Part shown: positions 10,601 through 18,401 of the stretch, piece after piece | Numbering within the stretch: the first letter of the stretch is position 1 | How the letters are laid out: each line of letters starts with the position of its first letter | NCBI RefSeq assembly: GCF_963678425.1 | Contig: NZ_OY782855.1 | Coordinates: 2,294,001 to 2,358,000, forward strand | Origin: an uncultured Bacteroides sp. | Lineage (GTDB): Bacteria; Bacteroidota; Bacteroidia; Bacteroidales; Bacteroidaceae | DNA: 64,000 nucleotides | Direction of reading: 5' to 3' | Made by a program: the position numbers and the translations under genes | Notes under the pieces: generated by a model | The model's database searches: none | What the model was told of the DNA's origin: nothing | Seen by the model: only the letters and a program-made list of their open reading frames with translations

Positions 10601-11057
10601 CTATTTTTTCTCCTTTGACAATAATATTAGCTCCAATTATTGGTTCACCATTCGTATCTGTAACCAAACCAGAGATATTTTTTGTCCTATTGGACTCCTC
10701 AGTCATGCCAGCAGACTGCTTTGCTGTTGAAAAACGGGTAATAATTACATGCGATCGGCTAATTACGTAACTACAATTGATTCCTTTTAATAATTGGCTC
10801 AGTACTCCACTTAATTTGTCTGGATTTGGAATAATGGTAAGTTCTCTATTAACATCAAGAATTTTAGCATCATAGTCCACAGACAATCCGGTCTGTTTCT
10901 CAATTTGAGCAAAAGCCATTTTCAAGGTAATGTTCTTGCCTGTCAGTTTTACTTTTTGATTTTGTGCTAGCATGACTGATGGCATTGCCAATAGTACTAT
11001 CATGATAAACACATGTGAAATGTTTTTTCTTCCTTTCATAAGTATTAGAAATTTCAT
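7668..11057 (-). CDS. SusC/RagA TonB-dependent transducer with STN domain
   Basis: An outer-membrane TonB-dependent porin of about 1,129 residues. The reading frame can be extended to a GTG at 11093, but the ATG at 11057 (or 11039) is more likely; a hydrophobic signal segment (HVFIMIVLLAMPSVMLAQ) follows. After it comes an STN domain (about residues 35-100, KITLK/MAFAQIEKQTG type), then a carboxypeptidase-like beta domain (GLVTDTNGEPIIGANIIVKG), the TonB-box region EIVVVGYG, a plug (about 230-350) and a long barrel ending in aromatic SIGFNLQF. An STN domain marks transducers that signal to a FecR anti-sigma factor, matching the fecR and sigma genes just upstream. It imports the oligosaccharide captured by the adjacent SusD. 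Confidence 0.93.
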   Translation of the reverse strand: MKFLILMKGRKNISHVFIMIVLLAMPSVMLAQNQKVKLTGKNITLKMAFAQIEKQTGLSVDYDAKILDVNRELTIIPNPDKLSGVLSQLLKGINCSYVISRSHVIITRFSTAKQSAGMTEESNRTKNISGLVTDTNGEPIIGANIIVKGEKIGTISDGDGRFRIQTGDKNILRVSCIGFQSQDIALNGKNSLTVYLLEDQKALDEIVVVGYGTQKRSDLTGSVSTVKVSDLVKTSDASISQMLKGKAAGVTVLSTNAGPGGGVDIRVRGASSIAAGNEPLYVIDGFPISNSALEPGSPTQYSQGDRNPLNSLNPNDVESIEILKDASATSIYGARASNGVILITTKRGNKGLKLNYDGSFTTQVMSQPFEMLNAHDYMVKANLLIKEDWLRTNKIAPFGTADPMAIAEYTPRYTQAQIDNVGEGTNWWNLITRPGLVNNHNVSATYGNDQIRSYASLGYYRNDGVIKGSTIERISTKINLDWTINKYLISGISFLGSRINNNNIQAGNGEWGDSGMLMSAFLFDPTVSVKDSNGKYNEMSAYTNLPNPVSFLDISDNTKQIRNLTNFFLTISPIKDLSFKVSIGDDSQSSVRKIYYPKTFLVGYRKSGEGSIGQINEEDLLFDAVATYKFNFKKHSFNTMLGYSYQKFKRDDYSLSGTNFFTDVFTYNNMGVACDKPVIGSSYNQSVLASYFGRINYAYKDRYLLTINARYDGSDKFGANNKWGFFPSASLGWRISEEPFLKKMTKISNLKLRVSYGQTGNSNIGSNAFSFYDVNNRYAFGSVTSPGVQLTQLSNSNLKWETSTELNVGLDFGFLKNRIAGSIEIFNKITSDLLSWRDLRSWNIVSSVASNLGNTESKGVELTLNTVNIDNHDFKWNTDFTFTRYQDRWKKRSPDAVLNPWDKVNDPIRAVYYYKTVGIVQLGQTVAAQPNAVPGNIIVQDINGFDSKLKYTGKPDGKIDQADIVYLGTLDPDFSIGFNNTFKYKNFDLNMYAYGSFNQLVYNSTLIKYIGYSSHMVEDGTNLRVEAKKMWSSVNQTGIYPSDAVNTTMGSDAYAWEKASFLRIKNLTLGYNFPKKWLGKEISSLRIYADVQNPFIITNWTGMDPETDGNGKAPYPNQKSYSIGFNLQF

Positions 11058-11720
11058 GCGATTTTGTTTTTTAGATTTGTATAAAACATACACGGTAATT
11101 ATATAACTGTGTTGCGTTTATTAAATATATTGTAATATCAAAACTCCAGTGTCAATGAGGTGACATATATAAGTCTTGCGCAAAATAAAATTTGCAACTT
11201 ATTCGAAGTTCCTTTTTTGCCATTTCTTTCCTCCTATATTTTGCTTAATACTCCTAAACGATGCTTCTTATATCTAAATACCTAATTTCCCTACTTCTTT
11301 CATTCTACTTTTAGATTGATTATACAAGTCTGTGCATTCCTTTTATGATCAATATATTATTAAGTAAGTTATTCATGGACATACACACAGTCAAGAATGA
11401 TATTTTTTTCTAAAAAATATCCAAATAGCATAAGCAGAATGATAAGTTACTGATTATTTGAATTTTAGAATTAAAAGAATAAAAGAAAATTTAATAGCAT
11501 TTACAAAATATTTTCTATCGATTCTACTATGCTATTTATTCAAAAAAATAACAGAAATGAATTTCGCTGAAAACCGAACCAAGAGAAAAGACTGAATAAT
11601 GCATCTCCTATAAAAATATTCTTGATAAAAAAAAGCGAAACTGTTGAGTCTCGCTTTTTACTAAAAAACAATAGTATGTGACAACAAATGTCTGATATAA
11701 CTATAAATCAGCCTCATTAA
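11058..11720. other. Intergenic region upstream of susC
   Basis: About 660 AT-rich bases separate fecR from susC. The part nearest fecR holds a terminator (11626-11662). The remaining bases should contain the promoter that the neighbouring ECF sigma factor recognises, but no TTTG/TAnnTTTG pair stands out. No small gene was recognised. Confidence 0.5.
11626..11662. terminator. Terminator after fecR
   Basis: The arms AAAAAGCGAAAC and GTCTCGCTTTTT pair over 12 bases (one G-T pair) around a 6-base loop. T-runs flank the hairpin on both strands. It ends the sigma/fecR transcript and separates it from susC. Confidence 0.75.
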
Positions 11721-12710
11721 CTATTTTGTGTAAAAATACACAGTTGAGCCCTCAATCTTATAACTTGATTTATTTATCAACATGCATAATACATTCATAA
11801 CTTCTTCAAGAGATTCGTCGGGATTGAATTTTACGTAAAATGATTGCTTACTGAGTTTTTTACCATCACAATTAATAACAACATTATATTTACGTTCTAA
11901 TGTGTTTACTATTTCGTTGAATGTTACACCCTGAAAAATTAAATAGCCATCTTCCCATGCTGCTAATTTTGCAGCATCTACGTCAGCTATAGAGACATTA
12001 TTACTCTTATGCGAATAAGTCAATTGGTTATTCGGCTTAAGTATGTAGGATCTGATTTTTCCTGTCTCGATATCAACCTTCACGCTACCTTCAACCAGTC
12101 TTGTTTTAGTATAATCAGCGTTCGGATAAGATTGAACATTAAATTTCGTTCCAAGTGCTCTAACATCCAAATATTTTGTTTTCACAATAAACGGTTTATG
12201 GGGATTCTTGGCCACACTAAAGTTTGCTTCGCCAGTCAAAAAAACAGTGCGTGTATCGGCTGAAAAACTTTTCGGGTAAATCAATGTTGATCCTGCATTT
12301 ACTGCCACGACAGATCCATCGGAGAGCGTAATTTTTTTGCTTTCCCCATAAGATACTGAAAGCTGAGCATATTCCAGTTGAGCTGGAACCGCAAATTGAT
12401 AAGTAAGATAAACGGAAGAAGCTACAATAAGTGCAATAACAGCAGCATAGGTAATGATACGTTGAAATAACGAATAAACAGGTTTTGCAGGTATTTGATC
12501 TGAAAGGCATGCCTTAATTTTCGAAAAATCTTCAAGTGTCTGGGCACTGATAACCGATGGACTGTTTTGCCAAAGTTCTTCCATATACTCTTCCTTTTCA
12601 GCCGGATATTCATCTAGCCGAAACCACTTGCGAAAAAGGAGCTGAGTATTCTTTGAAGCATTCTTTTCAAAAAAAGTACATATGATATTTCTAATATTAC
12701 TACTTTCCAT
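11721..12710 (-). CDS. FecR-family anti-sigma factor
   Basis: A 329-residue inner-membrane protein. An N-terminal cytoplasmic region (about 1-80) would hold the sigma factor. One membrane segment (IITYAAVIALIVASSVYLTY, about 84-104) follows, then a periplasmic FecR domain (SVSYGESKKITLSDGSVVAV, LTGEANFSVAKNPHKPFIV, VRALGTKFNV) and the C-terminal DUF4974 region (VTFNEIVNTLERKYNVVINC). The periplasmic part is expected to touch the STN domain of the downstream SusC. It starts 62 bases after the sigma gene. In this family, substrate binding to SusC leads to release of the sigma factor. Confidence 0.92.
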   Translation of the reverse strand: MESSNIRNIICTFFEKNASKNTQLLFRKWFRLDEYPAEKEEYMEELWQNSPSVISAQTLEDFSKIKACLSDQIPAKPVYSLFQRIITYAAVIALIVASSVYLTYQFAVPAQLEYAQLSVSYGESKKITLSDGSVVAVNAGSTLIYPKSFSADTRTVFLTGEANFSVAKNPHKPFIVKTKYLDVRALGTKFNVQSYPNADYTKTRLVEGSVKVDIETGKIRSYILKPNNQLTYSHKSNNVSIADVDAAKLAAWEDGYLIFQGVTFNEIVNTLERKYNVVINCDGKKLSKQSFYVKFNPDESLEEVMNVLCMLINKSSYKIEGSTVYFYTK

Positions 12711-12772
12711 AATACCTGTTTGTAATTATAAGTAAGCAAACTAATGAGTTACACACTGCAAAAAACATAATT

Positions 12773-13327
12773 TCAGAAAAAAAACATAATACATATTTTT
12801 ATGGTCTTTCTTATGTCTGCTAATGCTGCTGTTAAATGGTTTTCTACAGTACGTTTATTTATATTAAGTTTTTCTGCTATTTCACTATTCGATAATCCGT
12901 CAATCCTGCTCATTTTATATATCAGCTTTCGTTGAGATGGCATTTGACACACTGTAGCATCAATGAGGCTCTGAAGTTGTTGAGCAAAAATAAGTTCTTC
13001 TGTACTTTCAAAGTCAACAGGACGTGTTAGTTGTTCGGCTACAAACTTCTCGTTTACAAGGGAATGATCATAGTAATTACAAATCGCATTCTTCCCCATC
13101 TTAAAAATATAAGCTTTAAAGGATTTTATCTCAGAAAGCTTTTCTTTGTTATTCCAAACACTCAGAAAAATATCCTGTGCCATATCTCGTGCTAACTCAG
13201 CATCTTTGATAAAACCTGTTAGAAAATAGACCAGTTTGGGCTGGTAATATAGAAAAAGCACTTCAAAGGCCTTTTGGTCTCCTTTGCATAAGGCTTTTAC
13301 ATTATTTTCTTCAGTTGTATTATTCAT
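12773..13327 (-). CDS. ECF-type RNA polymerase sigma factor
   Basis: A 184-residue sigma-70 family protein. Region 2 is at about residues 20-90 (AFEVLFLYYQPKLVYFL, ELARDMAQDIFLSVW) and region 4 at about 125-175 (MPSQRKLIYKMSRIDGLSNS, EIAEKLNINKRTVENHL). The family is Bacteroidetes ECF factors paired with FecR and STN-domain SusC proteins. It heads the locus and has a good housekeeping promoter 150 bases upstream, so it is probably made constitutively and held inactive by FecR until substrate arrives. The C-terminus IKICIMFFF is unusually hydrophobic for this family. Confidence 0.93.
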   Translation of the reverse strand: MNNTTEENNVKALCKGDQKAFEVLFLYYQPKLVYFLTGFIKDAELARDMAQDIFLSVWNNKEKLSEIKSFKAYIFKMGKNAICNYYDHSLVNEKFVAEQLTRPVDFESTEELIFAQQLQSLIDATVCQMPSQRKLIYKMSRIDGLSNSEIAEKLNINKRTVENHLTAALADIRKTIKICIMFFF

Positions 13328-13473
13328 CTCTTAGTTAACTTTAAGGTTCTCTGACTAAGTTATAAAACTCCCATTTACTTCACATTAGAATGAAACCTGA
13401 GAGCTTTTGCATTATTTAGGAAAAAGAAGATGCAAATTAAAAAGGATCTGTATCATTGTTAAATTCCTATAAG

Positions 13474-13504
13474 CAAAAGTAATGTATATTTTAGTCTTTC
13501 CAAA
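13474..13504 (-). promoter_or_regulatory. Housekeeping promoter of the ECF sigma gene
   Basis: On the minus strand TTTG (13504-13501), a 19-base spacer and TACTTTTG (13481-13474) match the Bacteroidetes -33/-7 consensus TTTG-N19-TAnnTTTG. The start codon is about 150 bases downstream. Confidence 0.7.
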
Positions 13505-13741
13505 AAAAGCTTGAAGAAAATATTTTATTTATGGATATGCTTAATCCTGTCAGACAGTATTTATATTTATTAATACTGCTGCAAATCAATCATATAAAAA
13601 TCCAAAAAATTATCGAAACACAGTTCTTATTGTATCCAATTACACATTACTTATCAGGATTAATAATACTTCGTTTTTTAAAATCAAGGGAGCTAAACTT
13701 TTAGTCATTCTCGTGATTTAAGTGATACACAAATAGAGCAT

Positions 13742-13768
13742 AAAAAAGTCCGAATATTACTCCGGACT
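13742..13768 (-). terminator. Terminator hairpin with no intact gene before it
   Basis: On the minus strand the stem AGTCCG/CGGACT with a 10-base loop is followed by TTTTTTA. The only thing it can terminate is the gene remnant directly upstream. Confidence 0.6.
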
Positions 13769-13772
13769 CAGA

Positions 13773-13865
13773 CTATAAAGTAATAACTTCGCCTGACTTT
13801 GTATCATACTTGGCAAGTGATCTCTCACGATTATAGAGATGAACATATTTATTATTACTGTTATG
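13773..13865 (-). pseudogene. Possible 3' remnant of an unrecognised gene
   Basis: Thirty open codons without a start end at a TAG (13775-13773). They read as protein-like, charged sequence (YNRERSLAKYDTKSGEVITL), in contrast to the AT-rich surroundings. A terminator hairpin begins 5 bases after the stop, as at a true gene end. An in-frame TAA at 13868-13866 closes it upstream. The parent gene was not identified. Confidence 0.3.
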
Positions 13866-14170
13866 TTACGGATACACAAAACAACTGAGAGAAAGGTCTT
13901 ATTTTTCTATCTGATTGAGTTTCTCTCTTGCTTACTTATATTGATTTATTACAATAAACATCTGTGTAATCACCACCTTCAAAACAATAAGAGAAGCATG
14001 ACTGATTAAAATTTAATTTAAATCTCTTTTATAAAGGAACTATTTTTATTAAGTTTGCATCAACTACAAGGATAAAAGTATATAATAAGAGCAATTATTT
14101 ATCTGTGCAGTGAGCTCTTTGAGAGTTAAAATTCAAGTCACAGGAAATAGGATTTTTTAATTAACTGATT

Positions 14171-15481
14171 ATGAAAACAAATGTTACAGCGGGTAATTTG
14201 AGTACATTACTGGAAGCTCAAATAAATATTAATACGGTTTTAACTCTCTCTGGAGAGATTAATGGGGATGATATAGCCACGATTCGTAGCATAGCCAATT
14301 TAACTGTACTTAATCTTACTGATGTTAACATTGTAGAAGGAGGAAGCTTTTATAATGAAGAGAAGGTTTATATTTCTATTAAACAGAATGAGATTCCGGA
14401 ATATATGTTCTCTGGTTTAGATACAATAACTTCAGTAACTCTCCCAAATAGTGCAACCGTTATTGGTGATAGAGCTTTCTCCGGTTGCACGGAACTTACG
14501 TCTGTCACGGTTCCGGATAATATAGCCACCATTGGTCTTTATGCATTTGAAAACTGCACAACACTAACTTCTATCACTATTCCTAATGGCATTATTGGCA
14601 GTCATGCATTTTCCGGTTGTACAGAACTAGCCTCTTTAATACTGAATGATGGGGTGACCGCTATTGGTGAGTCTGCACTTCAGGGTTGCACAAAACTAAC
14701 GTCCGTTATAATTCCTGATAGCGTTATATCTATAGGAGATCAGGCGTTTAAAGATTGTACGGGGTTAATGTCCATCAAGATTTCCGGCGGCTTAACTTCT
14801 ATCGGAAACCAAACATTCAGGGATTGCACTGGATTGGCTTCCATAACAATTCCCAATAGTCTGGTTTCCATTGGTGAGAATGCATTCAGAAACTGTTCAG
14901 GGCTAACCTCTATTATCATTCCGGATAGTGTAATCAAGATTGATGACTGGGCATTTTATGACTGTACCGGACTAACGTCGGTTACAATGTCCAATAATAT
15001 TAAGTCTATTGGTGAGGCTGCATTTATGGGATGTTCCAAACTAATATCAATCGTCCTTTCTAATAGTATAACGTCTATTAGTGAGAATACATTTAATGAT
15101 TGTTCCGAACTAACATCAATCACCATTCCTGATGGAGTGACTACTATTAGGGAAAATGCGTTTTATCGTTGCATCGGGTTAACATCAGTTATCATACCCG
15201 ATAGTGTTACTACAATTAGTGACAATGCATTTAATGGTTGTACCGGATTAACATCAATTACCATTCCCGGCAGTGTGGCTTCTATCGGCTATCAGGCTTT
15301 TTCTTATTGTACCGAAATAAAAGAGATACATTGTAAGGCATTGACTCCACCAAAAGCTGCTTCCGGTTCATATAATGGAGTAAAGAATGAAAGCTGCAAA
15401 CTATATGTCCCAAAAGGAACTGTTGAAGCCTACAAGAATGCTTCTATCTGGAACAATTTTATGGAATTCATAGAAGAATAG
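14171..15481 (+). CDS. BspA-like leucine-rich-repeat protein without signal peptide
   Basis: A 436-residue protein. The N-terminal part (AGNLSTLL, TLSGEINGDDIATIRSIANL, LTVLNLTDVNI) is typical of Bacteroides BspA-like proteins. About 13 repeats of 23 residues follow, with pattern F/x-x-CxxLTSITIPDSVxSIGxxAF (LRR_5 type), and a common C-terminal cap (CKLYVPKGTVEAYKNASIW). Relatives are usually exported and take part in binding to surfaces or host proteins. Here translation starts directly in the mature region, and an in-frame stop lies 7 bases before the ATG, so no signal peptide can be added in this frame. The gene may be truncated at its 5' end or make a cytoplasmic protein. It lies alone in accessory DNA. 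Confidence 0.88.
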   Translation: MKTNVTAGNLSTLLEAQININTVLTLSGEINGDDIATIRSIANLTVLNLTDVNIVEGGSFYNEEKVYISIKQNEIPEYMFSGLDTITSVTLPNSATVIGDRAFSGCTELTSVTVPDNIATIGLYAFENCTTLTSITIPNGIIGSHAFSGCTELASLILNDGVTAIGESALQGCTKLTSVIIPDSVISIGDQAFKDCTGLMSIKISGGLTSIGNQTFRDCTGLASITIPNSLVSIGENAFRNCSGLTSIIIPDSVIKIDDWAFYDCTGLTSVTMSNNIKSIGEAAFMGCSKLISIVLSNSITSISENTFNDCSELTSITIPDGVTTIRENAFYRCIGLTSVIIPDSVTTISDNAFNGCTGLTSITIPGSVASIGYQAFSYCTEIKEIHCKALTPPKAASGSYNGVKNESCKLYVPKGTVEAYKNASIWNNFMEFIEE

Positions 15482-15525
15482 CGTTCTCTTTGGCTTTATT
15501 ACTTGCTAATAGTTTATCCATTCCA

Positions 15526-15706
15526 ATAAAAAAGGTTCTTCGTCACTTTAGGTGCAAGCTATTGCATTAAGCTACTTATTTATGATTGTTTTGCAGACTT
15601 TTCATCAGATTCAAAAAATGGCTTATTAAAAAGCATGTAGAGTCTTTATTGAATAAGCATTTGAGGCCGTTTGCTTGCACCAAAAGTGACGAAGAACCAT
15701 AAAAAA
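15526..15706. mobile_element. 165-bp MITE of the ISL3 family with 8-bp target duplication
   Basis: The element spans 15534-15698. Its ends are 26-base terminal inverted repeats that start GGTTCTTCGTCACTTT and differ at one position (base 17). The flanks 15526-15533 and 15699-15706 are both ATAAAAAA, a perfect 8-bp target duplication as made by ISL3-family transposases. The interior (about 110 bases) has no coding capacity. The first 30 bases are identical to the left end of the ISL3-type element at 62417, so that family can be expected to move it in trans. Confidence 0.93.
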
Positions 15707-15710
15707 GCGC

Positions 15711-15840
15711 AAACGTTCCATCATCCATCACTTTCTCAGACAGAGTGTTGAATATAAGTTAATTAATGAGTGAGGGATGCTATTTATCCATCACTGAACC
15801 ATCACTAAAATAGCTGTTTTCAGGAGCATCCATCACGCAT
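15711..15840. repeat. Dispersed GTGATGG-type intergenic repeat, copy A
   Basis: The segment contains ATGAGTGAGGG (15766-15776), GAACCATCACT (15796-15806) and GCATCCATCACG (15826-15837), plus two more CCATCAC cores. All three named words recur, in part inverted, in the gap at 34893-35003. Confidence 0.55.
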
Positions 15841-16040
15841 TTAACATTCTATAACGAGATTAATGCTATACTATAGAAGAAATACAAAAGCCTTAAACTG
15901 AGAATAAATTTTGCTTATCCGACTTAACATAAACAAAAAAGCTGATAACAAAATCATTTACAATCGTACTTATTATAATTAAGATAATTATCTTTGCAGC
16001 ACGGTATTTTATACTTTGAAGCAATTAAATATTATTCAAT

Positions 16041-17270
16041 ATGCAAATTCATCTCACAGCTCCGGCTAGCATATACACCGAAATTCAGTTGCCGGCTTCC
16101 AAAAGTATCAGCAACCGCGCGCTGATAATTAACGCGCTGGCCAAAGGGACTTATATGCCCGAAAATTTATCTGATTGCGACGACACAAATGTAATGATCA
16201 AAGCCCTGAGTTCTCAGGATGAAACAATCGACATCATGGCTGCAGGTACTGCAATGCGCTTCCTTACAGCTTTTCTTTCTGTAACAGAGGGAACCAGGAT
16301 AATTACGGGAACCAAGCGGATGCAGCAACGTCCCATTGAGATATTGGTCAATGCTCTGAAGATACTTGGAGCCGATATTAAATATGTGGGTGACAACGGA
16401 TTTCCTCCATTGCGCATTAGTGGTAAACCGTTGGAAGGCGGAGCCATATCAATGAGAGGGAATGTTAGTTCACAGTATATTTCTGCCCTCCTGATGATTG
16501 CTCCCGTACTAAAAAAAGGGCTGCAAATGACGTTGACCGGAAACATTATCTCCAAACCATACATCGACCTCACATTACAACTGATGAAGGATTTTGGCGC
16601 AGAAGCAGAATGGACCAACGATAATCGCATTGAGGTTCTTCCCAAGCCCTATACATCCGTGCCGTTTAAAGTGGAGTCCGATTGGTCGGCCGCATCTTAT
16701 TGGTACCAGATGGCTGCTCTTTCTAGTGAAGCTAAGATTGAATTGCTCGGATTGTTCCCGGACAGTTACCAGGGCGACAGCAAGGTTGCCGAATTATTTG
16801 TCGATCTGGGCATTGAAACAGTCTTTACCCCTAAAGGAGCTTTGCTCAGAAAAACAGGTATCTGCTGCGAGCGAATGGATTACAACTTTATTAATGAACC
16901 CGATCTTGCGCAGACATTTGTGGTAACTTGTGCCCTAATGGACATTCCTTTCCGCTTTTCGGGACTGCAAAGTCTGAAGATAAAAGAGACTGACCGTATA
17001 GCAGCGTTGGTTACTGAACTCGGAAAATTGGGTTATGTGCTTGAGGAAAGCGGAAAAGGTGTACTCTCCTGGGAAGGCAAACGTGAGCCTGTATCAGAAA
17101 ATCCAACCATTAAAACTTACGAGGATCACCGGATGGCAATGGCTTTCGCGCCTGCCAGTCTACGGATTCCTGCCATTACCATTTTTGAACCTCAGGTGGT
17201 TACCAAGTCTTATCCCTACTACTGGGAAGATCTGGCCAAAGCAGGATTCTCAATTCTGAAGAATGATTAA
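16041..17270 (+). CDS. aroA: 3-phosphoshikimate 1-carboxyvinyltransferase (EPSP synthase)
   Basis: A 409-residue cytoplasmic enzyme of the shikimate pathway, joining shikimate 3-phosphate and phosphoenolpyruvate. Family motifs are in order: LPASKSISNRALIINALA (phosphate-binding Lys/Ser near residue 20), GTAMRFLTAFL (about 72-82), EPDLAQTF (about 280), LKIKETDRIAAL (about 315) and YEDHRMAMAFAP (about 360). The length is a little shorter than the E. coli enzyme, as is usual in Bacteroidales. The ATG at 16041 gives the complete N-terminal strand. GC content rises clearly compared with the AT-rich accessory DNA before it, marking the start of core genome. Confidence 0.96.
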   Translation: MQIHLTAPASIYTEIQLPASKSISNRALIINALAKGTYMPENLSDCDDTNVMIKALSSQDETIDIMAAGTAMRFLTAFLSVTEGTRIITGTKRMQQRPIEILVNALKILGADIKYVGDNGFPPLRISGKPLEGGAISMRGNVSSQYISALLMIAPVLKKGLQMTLTGNIISKPYIDLTLQLMKDFGAEAEWTNDNRIEVLPKPYTSVPFKVESDWSAASYWYQMAALSSEAKIELLGLFPDSYQGDSKVAELFVDLGIETVFTPKGALLRKTGICCERMDYNFINEPDLAQTFVVTCALMDIPFRFSGLQSLKIKETDRIAALVTELGKLGYVLEESGKGVLSWEGKREPVSENPTIKTYEDHRMAMAFAPASLRIPAITIFEPQVVTKSYPYYWEDLAKAGFSILKND

Positions 17271-17325
17271 TCTGAATCGGCTTTAATTTTCAGGAAAAGA
17301 GCCACGATCTTACGTTATAAAGCAT

Positions 17326-17375
17326 AAAGAATGTCGCTTATTGCTTACACAAAAGCAATAAGCGACATTCTTTTT
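17326..17375. terminator. Bidirectional terminator after aroA
   Basis: The arms at 17326-17345 and 17354-17373 form a perfect 20-bp stem with an 8-base loop, flanked by an A-run and a T-run. Confidence 0.9.
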
Positions 17376-17482
17376 ATACAAGCCCCCCTGACTTTAGCCT
17401 GCTATTAGTCATAGCTAAGCTAAAACAAAAGGAATCTTAAGAGAATAATTGACGTTAAGTTCATATTAACGAGTAGAGCAAG

Positions 17483-17548
17483 ATAAGAAAAAGTGTACAC
17501 TATATCATATTTAAGTGTACACTTTTCTATCATTCAGTCTACCTCTTT
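17483..17548. repeat. 22-bp-periodic palindrome array (three units)
   Basis: Units start at 17483, 17505 and 17527. The first two contain the 10-base palindrome AGTGTACACT at 17492 and 17514, exactly 22 bases apart. The third carries AGTCTACC in the same phase. The first two units together also form a 13-bp-stem hairpin (17489-17526). The same period and a related core occur at 27757-27844 and 43613-43700. Confidence 0.65.
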
Positions 17549-17584
17549 ATTAGAAGTATTGGTGAATAAAAGTCTTAACTATCC

Positions 17585-18295
17585 TCAATTATGAACTAAG
17601 GTTCCTATATCTTCTCCTTCGATTACCTTTTTAAGATTACCAACCGTATCCATATCGAAGACAACAATCGGCAGGTTATTCTCCTTACACATGGTTGTAG
17701 CGGTAAGATCCATCACTTTCAGTCCGCGAGTATAGATTTCATCATAAGTAATCTCCTTGAATTTCACGGCATCCTTAACCTTCTCCGGATCGGCTGTGTA
17801 GATACCATCCACACGTGTGCCCTTAAGCATTACATCTGCCTCGATTTCAATTCCGCGCAAAGAAGAACCGGTATCCGTAGTAAAGAAGGGATTTCCGGTT
17901 CCGGCAGAGAAGATTGCCACCTCTCCGGCTTCGAGTGTTTCAATTGCTTTCCATTTATTGTAAAATTCTCCGATAGGTTCCATTCTGACCGCTGTAAGCA
18001 CTCTGCTTTTCACGTCAACAGACCCTAGAGCTGAGCTCAGAGCCAAACTATTAATAACAGTTGCAAGCATTCCCATCTGGTCACCTTTCACACGGTCGAA
18101 GCCTTTCGATGCCCCGGAAAGTCCCCGGAATATATTTCCGCCGCCGATTACGATCCCAATCTGAACGCCAAGCTCGTGAATTTCTTTTATTTGTTGAGCA
18201 TATTCACCCAAACGTTTTTCATCAATTCCATATTGTTTTTCTCCCATCAAACTCTCTCCGCTCAATTTCAGAAGAATTCTTTTATACTTAATCAT
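17585..18295 (-). CDS. pyrH: UMP kinase
   Basis: A 236-residue amino-acid-kinase-fold enzyme that phosphorylates UMP to UDP in pyrimidine synthesis. Motifs: KRILLKLSGESLMG at the N-terminus, IVIGGGNIFRG (about 49-59), GDQMGMLATVINSLAL, GTGNPFFTTDTGSSLRGIE and VMDLTATTMCKENNLPIVVF. The length matches the bacterial hexameric UMP kinase. A promoter-like pair lies just upstream on the minus strand. In many Bacteroidetes frr follows pyrH directly, but here frr is 26 kb away. Confidence 0.97.
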   Translation of the reverse strand: MIKYKRILLKLSGESLMGEKQYGIDEKRLGEYAQQIKEIHELGVQIGIVIGGGNIFRGLSGASKGFDRVKGDQMGMLATVINSLALSSALGSVDVKSRVLTAVRMEPIGEFYNKWKAIETLEAGEVAIFSAGTGNPFFTTDTGSSLRGIEIEADVMLKGTRVDGIYTADPEKVKDAVKFKEITYDEIYTRGLKVMDLTATTMCKENNLPIVVFDMDTVGNLKKVIEGEDIGTLVHN

Positions 18296-18317
18296 ATTTC
18301 TAAATGTTTAATTTCGG

Positions 18318-18346
18318 CAAACTTACATAAAATTCTTTAGTTACAA
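18318..18346 (-). promoter_or_regulatory. Probable pyrH promoter
   Basis: On the minus strand TTG (18346-18344), an 18-base spacer and TAAGTTTG (18325-18318) match the Bacteroidetes consensus, about 20 bases before the pyrH start. Confidence 0.55.
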
Positions 18347-18401
18347 TATACTTGACTTCAAATAATTTATATCTTTGTATTAAACCAAACGATAGACATT
18401 A

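Larger units (their letters stand above)
13328..14170. other. Gene-poor gap with decayed coding sequence
   Basis: About 840 AT-rich bases between the ECF locus and the leucine-rich-repeat gene. Besides the sigma promoter it holds a likely gene remnant with its own terminator on the minus strand (13742-13865). A second open minus-strand stretch ends at 13936 and includes a Cys/Gly-rich segment CFEGGDYTDVYC with no start codon. A -7-like box TAAGTTTG at 14050-14057 may serve the downstream gene. Confidence 0.4.
15482..16040. other. Intergenic region with MITE and dispersed repeat
   Basis: No gene is visible. The region holds a miniature transposable element with flanking target duplication (15526-15706), a GTGATGG-type dispersed repeat (about 15711-15840) and, near aroA, a -7-like box TATCTTTG at about 15990. 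Confidence 0.7.
17271..17584. other. Convergent intergenic region aroA/pyrH
   Basis: It holds a strong two-way terminator (17326-17375) and a 22-bp-periodic palindrome array (17483-17548). No gene is visible. Confidence 0.7.

Noticed and set aside
11058..11093. GTG start for the STN-domain SusC
   Set aside because: The 12 extra residues are Lys/Tyr-rich and do not fit a signal peptide; an ATG follows directly before the hydrophobic segment.
14440..15320. DNA tandem repeat
   Set aside because: The 69-base periodicity is the coding pattern of the 23-residue leucine-rich repeats, not an independent DNA repeat.
16214..16645. Open frame of 143 codons antisense to aroA
   Set aside because: It is a shadow of the GC-richer aroA coding sequence.
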